Positions 35,360 to 47,499 of a stretch of 64,000 bases of DNA are shown in pieces; position 1 is the stretch's first letter, and every line of letters starts with the position of its first letter. The notes beneath the pieces are model-generated. The model made no database searches, was not told the origin of the DNA, and worked only from the letters and a program-made list of their open reading frames with translations. The position numbers were made by a program, and so were the translations under genes. Source of the DNA: Ricinus communis (lineage: Eukaryota > Streptophyta > Magnoliopsida > Malpighiales > Euphorbiaceae); contig NC_063260.1 of the NCBI RefSeq assembly GCF_019578655.1, forward strand, positions 22,282,888-22,346,887, in the 5' to 3' direction.

Positions 35360-38300
35360 TTGTGTTTTTACACTTTTTCATAAAAGTCTACAGCTGAAAG
35401 GAGTCAATATCGTGACCCATTGGAGCAAAGTCCACTCCGCTTTTCCTTCAATTGTTTTGAATCTGATTCTGACTATCAAATTGAGAAGCTATGACATCAT
35501 ACAGAATGACTGGACCGTAAAGATCAGCAGCAGCCTTTTTGTTGGAAATAAAGCACAGCGAAATTTAGAGGGTTTGATCCTAACTTATTATTTTATGCAA
35601 GAGACTATATTTGTGCTTGAAGACCTAACAAAAGAAATCCATAGTAACCATCAGGAACTTTATCACGTATTTGTGTAGTATATTTCAAAAACAAAAACAC
35701 AAAAGAAAGCCTACGGAATTGAAAATTCTGCTAAGTTTGGTCACACAGAGATAATCTCTAAATAAATAAAAAAATTCTTGTGTATAATCTACTTAATTCC
35801 ACGACTCTCAGGCACAAGTCGGCAGACTAAAGAATTTCTATCTGTTGAATGATATGGTGTATCTTGAAAAGCACAAGTCAAAAAGTCTAGGAAAGCTCAA
35901 AGTCAAATCATTTAATTGTAAGCTTCATTATCCCCCCATGGAGCGCCAGGTGGGAACATTGCACAAATCACGTAGAAACAGAGTGCAGATTGATACCCAA
36001 TTCAGAAAATAATGAGAAGCTTCAGGGACGAGCAAACAATGTAGAAAAGGTCTTTCCAAGCTTCAGGTTCTATAATATATATATTTATATGTATTTCAGC
36101 AAGAAGATGATAGGCGAAATTCTGCCACCGAAAAAGATCTTCCAAAAGTGGAGCTCTTGCTCTTTTTGGACACATAGGAAGATTCTTCAAAAGCCATAAT
36201 TCATACGATAATGCGTGAACTTAATATCGCTGCAGATGATATAATCATCCAAATAAATTACCCTTTTGTTTTTCTTTTTGCTTTTTTTGAGGTAATGCTG
36301 TTTTTAGTTGTGGACATCCAAATAAATTACGTTTATATATTAGTCAATATATATAAAAGATTTTGAAGGATTATATGTATAGAGATATGCATGTCCATAT
36401 ATTCTGTAAACTATCTATTACAACTTCTGACCTCTTTCTCTCATAAATTAATAATGATGCTAAATATGAAAGGCCGCATACAATCCCATTAGGATGGTTT
36501 TGGCAGGCATAAAGTGCATATAACTTTAGCTCAAACATTAAAATTGTGGTTATTGGTGCACTCGAGATTTAAAGACCAAAAGAATAGCAAAGTATATTTC
36601 CATTGTTCCTCAGATAAAAATAAAAGGAACTAATATAATAATTTTTTAATTAAAAAAAAAAAAGAAGAAGCATAATTTAAATTATGAATCTTCTCCTCTA
36701 ATCTGACCCGTTAATTAAATTAATAAAATAGAGAAAGCACCTTATTATATAATTTTATTTTCTTAACAAAATTTATAAACCTATCGATTAAAATATCATA
36801 ATAAGAAAATACCATAAATTGTTTACAATGCATATTACTGGTTAAGGCAGTTAAAAAGATGAATTGTGGCACACCTCATTTAGGCACCAATTTATATTTA
36901 TTTATATTCTTTTAGCTCAAGACATAGCCAAGGCATCAACCATGAGCTATTGGTTGCTCATAGCACCTGTTTCACACGTGGGTAACTCCGTGACTGAGCA
37001 GGGCTCAACAAATGGATAAAATCCTTAGTGGAATCTGACATAACGCAAACCATATATATATATATCATCTCCAATAATGCAAACCCACCAATATGTTTCA
37101 TGGCATTAGAAAGAGAAGAGGTCAATTTGGGTGCACTCATTTTAAAAGTTTGTGCCGAGTACATTGTTGACTAATTGTGAATTAGCAAGTGCTGCCTATT
37201 GTCTTCAGTTGCCAGCTTTTACTTAATTTCGTTTTCGATTTTCTTTTATTTTAATTAAAATTTAATTTTTAAATATTAATTTATAATTTTATATATTTAA
37301 ATTTTTATAAATTTAGTTATAATTAAACTAAATTTTAATAAAATAAATAAAATTTTTAAATGAATTTCACGTTAGTTTGTCAAATGCATTCCATAGTATT
37401 AAAATATCTTTTTTAATTTTATTATTTCTATTTTATTTCTCTATAATATATTTTTTTAAATAAAATAAATTTCTTAATATATCTCAATCAAATATTACAT
37501 TAATGAGCCAGGAATTACATACCAAATATAACACTAAAGAAAAATTTTAAATCGACTAAAAATAAAATGTTTATGCCTCTTGGGATGAGGGTGCAAGTTC
37601 TGTTTTAGTAATTTGTTTTATAAAATTAAAGATGTTTTGAAATGCATATGATAATCGAATTATGTTCAATCCAATGTAGTTAGTTAAAGCCACATGTGAA
37701 CTAGTTAGTTCAATTGTTGCTATCAGAAACACCTAGAAAGTTAATGTAATATGGTAATTCGATTTAGAAGCCAATATATCTTCAACTTAATGATGCTAAA
37801 TTACACTATTTTGATAGATGACAAATAAATTAGTTTATCATAAGCATGTCAAAAGGATTCTCCATCTTGTTATGTTTTATTATTGAATTAGCATTATAAT
37901 TTTAATATAAAAACATAATCATAACATTGTAATTATATATTTGTAGTAAAAAAGAGAGAGTACCTATCCGTCCTTTTAATGCACTAACTGACTTTGATTT
38001 CTTAAATTATTCAGGAATAACGTTATTAAAATTTTAATTTAATTTGGTTCAAAACATTTTAATAATTTTTTCAATTTAATTATTTAATTTTAATTATATC
38101 TCAATTTAATTACTTCATAAATAAAAGAATTAATGAAAAAAATTATTAAAAGGAAAATATGATGTGTTAAATTTTATTGGCAAAATAAATAAATTGTAAC
38201 TCAAAATTAAAACAAAGAAAATTAAATTTTTATAAACTAAATAAAAAGTTGAGTAGCCCCAATTATTAGCCAACCAAGCCATGTGAATGCAAGAAGTTAC

Positions 38301-39780
38301 TTAGCTTTTCTGCCATTAATGTCCATAACATTTGAGCTATAATCAGAGTTCACGCTGGCCAAATTCTAATTGGTTGAGCAGTGAAATGTAAAACCTAACA
38401 CCAAATTAATACATTATGAAAAGAATAAGCATCCCTATTGCCACACTGTCTCTGCAGACAAGAAAATTATACATGTTGGGTGGTTCCCTTTTCTCCATGT
38501 CCAAATCTAGATTGGCACATCATTTTCATGTTACTACATTTAATTATTTATTAAAAAAAAAAAAAAATTACCAGCACATTTATTAATTCACACATCAATA
38601 CAATACAATGTGAGTATTGTATTTCTGTTTGGATCAAATGACAGACTATAATTATATGAATATTGATTCTTCTAATTTCCGGAATAGGACTGCCCCATCA
38701 GCATTGATTCAGATTTCGATTATTCTTAAAAGATGAAAATGAAAATAAAAGTACAACCCAATGGATGGCACGTGTGCTACATAGAGCAAAAACATAATAA
38801 TTTTTGTTTTAAAATCTTTGAGGGCATCTAGGCTGATGCTATCTGAAATCCACATGCCACATAACCCACACAAACACCAACTCTATGACAAATTCTTTTG
38901 GTTAGAGGGCTAAATAGGAAAATTTATAGAACTAAGGTAATTAATCTCGTAACATTAACAAATAAAAAGAAAAAAGTAAAGCTGTATGTCTTTAAAAAGA
39001 AATATCTGCCAATTTATTTAAAACAAATGAACATACATTATATTATTCAAATGAGATTTACTCTTTTTCTATTTTTTTAATTACATTCTTTTTAATTTTA
39101 ATACAAGACAAAAAAGTATTTTCTTTTTCTTGATAAATAAAAATTCACCATTTTTTAAATTGGAAATAAAATAGAAAGAATCCATCAAATTAGAACTAAC
39201 TTATTTCTCTCTTATGGTATGTAAAGTAATTCTTTAAGAAGTTTTAAGATTAGTTAATTAAGAAAACGATTAAGTAATTACAAACAAGTCAAGAGAGGTC
39301 GTATAGGTAGCCGTATGGAATGGTTCCTCCATGAAACTTCCTGAAAATGGAGTTAGGTGACAAGATCAGAATCAAAACTGACCCATTTAATTAGAGCAAT
39401 GTTGAACCACATGTCGCACTAATCCCATTGTCAAATGGCGATTTGTTTAGTAAGTAAAACCCATAAAACATGTGCATCCATTAAGGGCATGTAATGTAAC
39501 TATATTCCATTTTAAATACAACAAACAATAACCTCGTTCGTGACTTTTAAATAAAAATGATCTAATTACGGGTGTGGGTTTATGAAGGGACATCACTGTT
39601 CCCTAGCATGTGCCCTGTGCTTTCTCTCTTTCTGTAGGTTTTTCTTTTTCTCTTGCTCATCCTCTTCTTCACTGCTCCATATAAATTCTCTACCCTTTTT
39701 TTCTCTCAAAACTCAATATTTCTTATACGTTTTTATACAAACAAAACCAAACCCAATAAACAGTTTCTTGATTTTCTTCT
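35360..39780. other. Long spacer
   Basis: From 35360 to about 36230 the complexity is gene-like, with a 107-codon frame at 35355-35678 that I do not recognise and that begins inside the tRNA; I do not call it. The rest is AT-rich with T and A runs and scattered moderate-complexity parts (36890-37200, 38260-38480, 39240-39500). The last ~200 bp before 39781, rich in CT and TTC, look like the leader of the ARM gene. Confidence 0.45.
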
Positions 39781-42700
39781 ATGTCTCAAACACAAAGACC
39801 AAACATGTCTACTCTTTCTTCTTCTTCTTCTTCTTCCTCCTCTAATGTTTGGTTGGCCTCTTACACAAAACTTCAATTCTTTACTCGTATTAGGCGCTTC
39901 TTGCAATCCAAAACTTCACAAAAGAATAAGCCAAGAACCAAGATTTTGATTGATAATAATAATAATAGTGGTTATTACAATAAAGAAGTACAACAAGTAG
40001 CTACGGATATTGGAGAAGGTGATGAAGATGATTCTGTTGTCTTACAAAGATCAGTAAAGAAACTTCACTTTGGAAACTGTGAAGACAAAGAGATGGCAGC
40101 TACGGAAATTGGGAGGTTAGCTAAAGAAGATGTCAAAGCAAGAAAACTGATGGCTGAGCTTGGTGTTATTCCGGTCTTAGTAGAGATGGTCTCATCGGAG
40201 GTGCCTTCCCGTCGGCGAGTGGCTGTTAAGGCTCTGATTGAACTTGCTAATGGAACTTACACGTAAGTTTTAACTTGGTCGAAAAGATTTATTACAAAAC
40301 GTTCATTTTTATTTGTTTTGTTTCCAATGCATAATCGATCATAATACACTTGCTGTGCTGTTGGGTTTTTCTTTTTTCTTTTTTCCTCCAATTAATTAGT
40401 GGGTTTTTCAAAAGGAAAAAATAGCAAAGTTTGTATAAAAGGGCTAGTGGGATTTGATTTTTTTCTTTTTCTTTTCTTGGGTAATGGGATTGGATTGTTT
40501 TCATTTTTCAACAAAGTCTGAAATATGAGAGTTTGATTCGTTTGTTTTTTAATTGTAACAGTTATAGAGTTAAGGGTAAGAGATAGAGAGAGGGACCATA
40601 AAATCTCATAATTAAATTTATTAAATTAGAAAATTGTTAGAGGTTAATAAGAAGTTGGCAGCCATATGGTTTGATCATTTTAGGATCAAATTGGGTGATA
40701 AAGTCCTTATTTTAGCATAGAAGAAAAAGAAAACTTGCACCTATAAAAAGATGTTCTCGAAGTTTGAAAAATGAAAACTAATATTGACTTTTATTAAGGA
40801 ATAAAAGGATGAGACAGAGGCACAGTAGATAGCCAGTGGACCAGTGGGCACATGGTAATTGCTCTTGTAGGAAATTTTTGAGTTTGGACCAGATTCTCAA
40901 CTATTTTTTCTTTGCTTTTATTGGTAGAATACTACTGACAGGACCCCATTATGGGTATTGCGACCCTTATGGCTAAAGCCTAAATGTCTGCTTTATGTGA
41001 CGTGGAAATTTATTAGATACAATCCTTGTTTCGTGTGGAGATTTACCTGTTCATACTCTAAATTGTATGTGTTGAGTAATGCCCTTAATAACTATGTACC
41101 TTCAGGCTTAACTCTGTTATTTTACATTAGTAACAGTAAGTTAATTTGGGTAAATGTTATTGGTAGCTTCTTTTTTCCTAACAACTGGGACATGCTATTA
41201 TCCTTTGAATTCAATTCCTTGTAAAAAGAAGAAAAGGTTGCATCACTGAAATGGCTATCATATTTCCAAGTGGGCCTCAAGAACATGTTGCAGTGTCAGA
41301 TATTTTTGGCATTTCATGTTTGTTCCCTTTGCTGAAATTGATTCTCCATCTTAAGTTCTTAGATCCAGAAACCATAAGTTATAAGAATCAATGGTATGTT
41401 AATAATCTGACTAATCCAGCTGATTAACATCGCCTGAAGTTAATTAAGAAAAATGCCAAGTTAATTAGGAGGCTGGAAAGATGCTAATTACTTTCCACCA
41501 TTAGAAGCTAATTACAAGAGACATGAATAGACATTGTTGTCTTTAAATAGAAATAAGGTACAACTAATAAAGATTAGTATAATAGATTCGATTCCCTATG
41601 ATCTCTTGAGCAATTAACCAATTCATTTGTTGACTTTCAACACGGATCTAAATCTTGGAATCTCATTGACTTTCTTTTGCCATTAATTTATCTCTTAATA
41701 CTTTTGGTGTGCATAATGTATTATAATTTGATAGGTTACCTGATTAAACTACCCTACACTAATATAAGCATTATCATGCAATGATGTGCAACTTTTTGGT
41801 TTTTATTAGCTATTATTTGGTTTACTCACTAAATCATGATTAGTATAAATTATGCAATTTGTTTCCTGTTTTTGTGTATTTTAGTTAGAGAGTATTACAT
41901 CAGTTGTCTAATTTTAGTGATATTTTATTTTTCTTCAGGAACAAGACTCTCATGGTAGAAGCAGGAATACTCTCAAAACTGCCCAAGGACATAAATGTTT
42001 CAGAAGAGTCAACGAGGCATGAGTTTGCAGAATTGATCTTATCATTGTCGTCTTTAGGAAATACCCAATTCTCAATAACCTCATCAGAAGTTCTTCCATT
42101 CCTAGTTGGAATTCTTGAATCAAACTCAAGTGTAGAAACCAAGCAATCCTGTTTAGGTACTTTATACAACCTCTCAGCTGTTTTAGAAAATGCAGGGCCC
42201 TTACTCTCCAATGGGGTAGTTCAAATTCTTTTGAGTCTAATATCAGTAAAAGAGCTATCAGAAAAATCCTTAGCAACATTAGGCCATTTAGTAGTGAGTT
42301 TGATGGGAAAGAAAGCAATGGAAAATCACATAAAGGTGCCAGAAAGTTTGATAGAGATACTGACATGGGAGGAAAAACCCAAATGTCAAGAATTATCAGC
42401 TTATATACTAATGATTCTTGCTTATCAAAGTTCAGCTCTTCGCGGAAAAATGGAGAAATCTGGGATTGTACCTGTGCTTCTTGAAGTTTCATTGCTTGGA
42501 AGTCCATTAGCACAAAAGAGAGCATTAAAATTGTTACAATGGTTTAAAAATGAGAGGCAAATGGGGCCTCATTCAGGACCTCAAACAGGAAGGATAGCTG
42601 TGGGGTCGCCTGTAAGTCCAAGAGCAAGTCAAGAAGGAAAGAAGATGATGAAGAATTTGGTTAAACAAAGTCTTTATAAGAATATGGAGATGATTACAAG

Positions 42701-42800
42701 AAGAGCTAATAATAATAGTAATGATTCTTCTTCAGGAGAATCTTCTTCAAAGCTAAAGTCTTTGGTTATTAGCACAAGCTCTAAGAGCTTGCCTTATTAA
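39781..42800 (+). CDS. ARM-repeat protein without U-box
   Basis: Two exons, 39781-40262 and 41939-42800, give 447 residues. After a Ser-rich start and a basic stretch ([12 protein letters not shown]), helical armadillo-like repeats run from about residue 85 to 365: [97 protein letters not shown]. This pattern resembles the ARM half of plant U-box E3 ligases, but no U-box is present, and related U-box-less proteins are common in plants. ARM repeats bind protein partners; the partner here is unknown. The tail is Ser-rich and basic. The first ATG was taken; another in-frame ATG lies eight codons later. The product seems intact. Confidence 0.88.
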
Positions 42801-45800
42801 AGATTTTCATTAGCAATTTTGTTGTTTTTTTCTTTTTCTTTAGGATTCACTTAGGAATGAAGTTTTTCTCTTTCAGTAATGGCATATGTGCTGTATTTGT
42901 TGATTACAGCAGTGTAGTTCTTACAGGAAAGAAATGAACCAACTCCTTGTAAAGAATATTGCATTTCTTGTGCAGCATAGCTCAGTTCAGATGTACATGT
43001 TGACCCATAAGAAAAGATATCTTCAAATTTCCATATGATGTCTCCTTTCCCCTAATAAGAGTCTAGGGTTAGTTTCGTACCATTTCTTTTTTTTTTTAAT
43101 TCTTTTATTTGTAAAAAATTAATAAACGTTTAATGTTTTTAGTTGTTGTATTCTTAAAATAGTTTTTTTTTTCTAATTTAGTTTTACATAAAAGTATAAT
43201 GAGATAAAAAAAACAATAAAAAATAAATAAGTTGTGGGGATGAAAAGTGGAGAACAAATAGGAATGAAAAATTTGGATGGAAAAATAGGAATCATAAATT
43301 ATAAAACTAACCCTTTGTTTTTTAAAAGTTATGCAAAAAGTTTTGAAAAATAAATAAAAACAATTTAACAAATATTTTTTATTTTTTTATTTGGAAATGA
43401 AACAAAAAACAATAACAATCACCTTCTTGGCTTTTGTCTTTCAAGTTTTATAAAAAATGATTAATTCAACTTCTCTTTGTGTAAATTGTCCCTCACTACC
43501 AAGATTCTAGATTTAATATTCAATTGGTATCTTATTTTAATTTTTTTATGCTCATAATTCTTTCTTGTTTTAATTTACAGCATTTATAACTATTTTATTT
43601 TATTTTATTTTTACTAACGTGGTTATTGGAAATATAATATCTTTAACTAATTCATCATATTAAATATATAGGATTCACTATTAAATTTTATTTTCAAATT
43701 ACACATATTTATAAGTGAGCTCTATATGCTCAATGAACAAGTTATTATTAAGATGGGTATATTAATATCATAAATTAATTAAAAATATTTTATTTTTAAT
43801 ATTTATGTCAACAAAAATATAACATAAAAGTTGTAAATATTTTAAATTGAAATAAAAATAAAAGTGAAAATAATGAAAAAGTTAGAATATTAATATTGAT
43901 TAGACATAAGATTAAAATATATGGTACTAACAAAGCAGTTTACTTTTATTACCTTGCACACAATTTTGTACGCTTTGTCTTTTAGTAGTGAATAAAAGCT
44001 TATATAATTAAAGAAATTTAGTATCGGGTTTAAAATCAATTTATATTTATTAATATTAAATTATTGAATATGTAAGATATATAATGTGTATTGATCAATT
44101 TAAGCATGTAAAAAATATGTGTTTTAGTAATATATATACGTGTCGAGCCTTTAATGTTTAAATATAAAATATATATTATGACTTATTTATGTGGTATAGT
44201 TTGTGCTGCCCTCTCACCCAAAAAATGTAACTTATTTGTTATGATATATTAGAGTGGAGTAGATAACTAAGAGTATTTCTAATAATATTATTTTTATGTC
44301 TATCTATTAAGTTATAAATAATTAATTTTTTATTTTAATTTGTCTTGAAATTTTTATGTATTTTAATAGTACTTTCTATTTTACTCCTTAATTAATTTTT
44401 ACTAATAAAGTAGAGAAAATGAGAGAAATAAGTAAAGAGAGACAATGTAACTTAAAAAAAAATAAAAATAGTAAGAGAGATAATATAATATATTTAAGAG
44501 CGATTTAAGAACGATTTTCTCCCTCTATAAATTTAAAGAGAGAGAATACCCTAAAGTAATTCTAGAAAAGAATGATGAATTATAAAGTCTTTTGGAAACT
44601 TAATTTTTACATATGCTCCCTATAATAGAAAATAAAATATGCAGTTTTTGACATAATCTAATTAAAAAACACAAAACAATATGTAATTAATAAGTTTTAG
44701 TTTAGAATAAATGAGTTTGGGTCATTGATTAGGTCAACCCATTTATGACACATAAATAAATTAGGTTTAAACGATTTGATCTGCCTAACTCGTAACTCGT
44801 AAATGACATGAATAAATACGTTTACTTAAACGGGTTCATAGGTTAACAAGTATATATGATATGTATAAATTTGTTTAAATACATTTATTCTCTCTTTATA
44901 TATTAATAAATAATATTATCATTTATAAAGACATAATTATATTTTAAAATAAAAATAAAAATAAAAATTATTTTATAATTAAATAAATATATTTTTGAAA
45001 TTATAATGGTTAGTTTTTTTATTTAAATTTTTTTTAAAAGAATTAAATTTATTAAACGAGTTATACTAGTTAATCCATTTAACCTATTTTTTAAATGTGC
45101 CTGTGTTTGGATTTAATATTTTGACATAGTTAGTTAAACGAGTTGTGTTTGGATTAACCATTTTTATGTTATATATGTATCTTGACATGACAAGATTAAA
45201 CACGACTCCACACGAATTACGAGTCCTAATAAAAAATAAAGAATAGGGTACAATTTGACCCTCGTACTTTGCGATCAAGTTCAATTTGGTTTTTTTTTTT
45301 TATTATGGTCAATTTGACCCATAAACTCTTTGAATAAGTTTAATGTGGCTCATTTTAAGAGAGTGAAATGCATATGTTATAGAGTCTAATTTGGTCACTC
45401 AATTTTTTGTGTGGCTCAATTTAACCCTAAAATATATTTTGAATTATATTTGATTTAATTATATAATCAAATTTATAGAGTAATTTTTTTTTAGATTTTG
45501 AATTAGTTGGTAGTAGTCATGTGGAGGTTGATAAAATAGTGGCAATGATGGTGTTGGATTGTAAACTCTTATTTATGTTTTTATATTTCTAGTAATACTG
45601 TTGATAATATTTTTTAACAAAAATATTGGTGATAATGATAGAAAAGTAATGGCTCTGAGATTAAGTTAGTTTTGATGTTTTATTGATTTATGGTAATTAA
45701 AAAAAAGTATATTTATTTTTTAATTTTTAACTTAGAAAATGAATAAAGTTCAATTTGATTCTTCAATTTGTGGTTCAAGTTCAATTTGGCCCTCGAACTT

Positions 45801-46302
45801 TGCATTCAGACTTAATTGGGTCTTTTTTATGCTTTTATCATAGTACGGGCAACAAACTCATTTAAAAAAAGAAGCTAAATTGGATCTATTCAAAAATTTC
45901 TTGGCTGTTAAAGTTAAAAAGGGCCAAATTGCACCTAATTACAAAGTTTAAAATTTAAAGTAACCATTAATCAAAAAAGAATCATGCCTTAAAAGTTTGT
46001 TGAGAATGCTATGATACATATTACAAATAGCTATTTTTTCATTTCTATGAACAGTTTCTACTCCACTCTTTAGCCCAATTAAGTTGGGCCTAAAGCTTGT
46101 CCTTTAGTTCAACCACAACGAGTTGGGCGTGGCCCAGTCCCTAATTGAAGTTCCTGGGTTTATCCAAAAACCCAGTTCGAAGGATAAAACTGAACCTAGA
46201 AATATATTTTAATCAATATATATATAAAAGCCGTGTGTAACTAAAACGAAAAAATTAATCCTCCACCTCGCATCTTGTTTAGGTTTTCTCTCTTTCATCG
46301 CA
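42801..46302. other. AT-rich spacer with repeat remnants
   Basis: The ARM gene's 3' untranslated region covers about the first 250 bp. The stretch 44700-45235 (GGGTCATTGATTAGGTCAAC ... ACACGACTCCACACGAATTA) looks like an old non-autonomous element. The stretch 45240-45960 repeats CAATTTGACCCTCG and similar words (45250, 45300, 45772, 45905), as in widespread plant intergenic repeats. From about 46040 the sequence is less AT-rich and should be the promoter and leader of the next gene. Confidence 0.45.
45244..45960. repeat. Repetitive element with CAATTTGACCCTCG-type ends
   Basis: The left end GGGTACAATTTGACCCTCGT and the right end, reverse-complemented, ACTTTGTAATTAGGTGCAAT-TTGGCCC are loosely inverted. 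Related words occur inside. The limits and type are uncertain; no target duplication was fixed. Confidence 0.35.
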
Positions 46303-47499
46303 ATGGATTTCACAAAAAAACGCAAAGCCGACGAAAACGGCACCACCACAATCACCACCACCAGTTCTCCGCCACCAACCACCACCTTATCCCCACAAGA
46401 CATTCGCAAAATAATCGAACCATTTACAAAAGAACAACTTCTCGAAATCCTTCAAACCGCCGCAACACGACACGCCGATGTCCTGGAGTCAGTACGAACC
46501 TTAGCCGACAGCGACATCTCGCTCCGAAAGCTCTTTATCCGAGGCCTTTCCTCGGAGACTACAACCGAAACTATTCGCAATCTTTTTAACAATTATGGAG
46601 AACTCGAGGAAGCAATTGTAATCTTTGATAAGAATACAGGTAAATCAAAAGGGTTTGGTTTTATTACGTTTAAACATGTAGATGGTGCTTTAATTGCTTT
46701 AAAAGAACCTAGTAAAAAAATTGACGGTAGAATGACTGTTACTCAGCTAGCATCTGCTGGTTTATCTAATAGTAGTATTAATAGTTCCGGTGGCGGTAGT
46801 GATGTTTCGGCGCGTAAGATTTATGTCGGGAACGTTCCTTATAATATTCCTTCGGAGAGATTGTTAGGATTTTTCTTAAATTACGGTGAGGTTGAAGAGG
46901 GACCGTTAGGGTTTGATAAGTCGACAGGGAAGTCTAAAGGTTTTGCCTTTATTATATATAAGACTGAGGAGGGAGCAAAGGCAGCGATTGCTGATCCTGT
47001 TAAGATGATTGATGGGCATCAAGTTGTCTGTAAAATGGCTGTTGCTAATAATAAGAAGGTAAAGACTCATGGTAGTAGTGGTGAGAATAATGTACAAGTG
47101 CAATCACAGCCACAGCCACAGCCACTGCCACAACAACAACCACAATCATCGATGTCCGGGAATCAGTATGGTGTTGCTCCAGCTAATATGCAACATTATG
47201 GGGGGTATTCTGGTAATGGGTATGGATTGAATGCTTCAGCTCCAGTTGGTGGTGGAGGAGCAGGCTATAGTGGTGGTCCATATGGGTATGGAGGAGGACC
47301 GAATTCTGCTGAGTTTGGTGGATTGAATAATGCAGCAGGGAATTCAATGTATAGGATGAATCCAAGTTCAGGTGGAATGGCTTCTGGGGGATATCCAGAT
47401 GGTGCGGCTTATGGATTATCTCAGCCTCATCAGCCATCGGCTTTGCTCCCTAGAGTTCCACCTGGAGGGATGTATCAGGGTATGCCACCATATTACTAA
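46303..47499 (+). CDS. UBP1-associated protein 2C-like RNA-binding protein (two RRMs)
   Basis: Nuclear RNA-binding protein of the UBA2 group, which in Arabidopsis associates with UBP1-type proteins and affects mRNA stability and stress or senescence responses. The coding region is one exon of 398 residues. RRM1 is at about 76-150 with RNP2 LFIRGL and RNP1 [11 protein letters not shown]2 is at about 172-247 with RNP2 IYVGNV and RNP1 KGFAFIIY. Before RRM1 is the group's helical segment ([18 protein letters not shown]). A Gln/Pro repeat near 262-280 and a Gly/Tyr-rich tail (290-385) follow, ending [16 protein letters not shown] as in UBA2C. The start ATG opens a short basic KKRKAD stretch, a possible nuclear signal. 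One base after the stop there is a good splice donor (see findings). Intact. Confidence 0.94.
   Translation: MDFTKKRKADENGTTTITTTSSPPPTTTLSPQDIRKIIEPFTKEQLLEILQTAATRHADVLESVRTLADSDISLRKLFIRGLSSETTTETIRNLFNNYGELEEAIVIFDKNTGKSKGFGFITFKHVDGALIALKEPSKKIDGRMTVTQLASAGLSNSSINSSGGGSDVSARKIYVGNVPYNIPSERLLGFFLNYGEVEEGPLGFDKSTGKSKGFAFIIYKTEEGAKAAIADPVKMIDGHQVVCKMAVANNKKVKTHGSSGENNVQVQSQPQPQPLPQQQPQSSMSGNQYGVAPANMQHYGGYSGNGYGLNASAPVGGGGAGYSGGPYGYGGGPNSAEFGGLNNAAGNSMYRMNPSSGGMASGGYPDGAAYGLSQPHQPSALLPRVPPGGMYQGMPPYY

Noticed and set aside
35355..35678. 107-codon frame as a gene
   Set aside because: It begins in the last bases of the tRNA copy, has no recognisable motif and no promoter or codon pattern to support it.
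41950..42525. 191-codon minus-strand frame
   Set aside because: Antisense shadow of the ARM-repeat exon.
46275..46589. 104-codon frame overlapping the start of the UBA2C-like gene
   Set aside because: Out-of-frame shadow of the recognised RRM protein.
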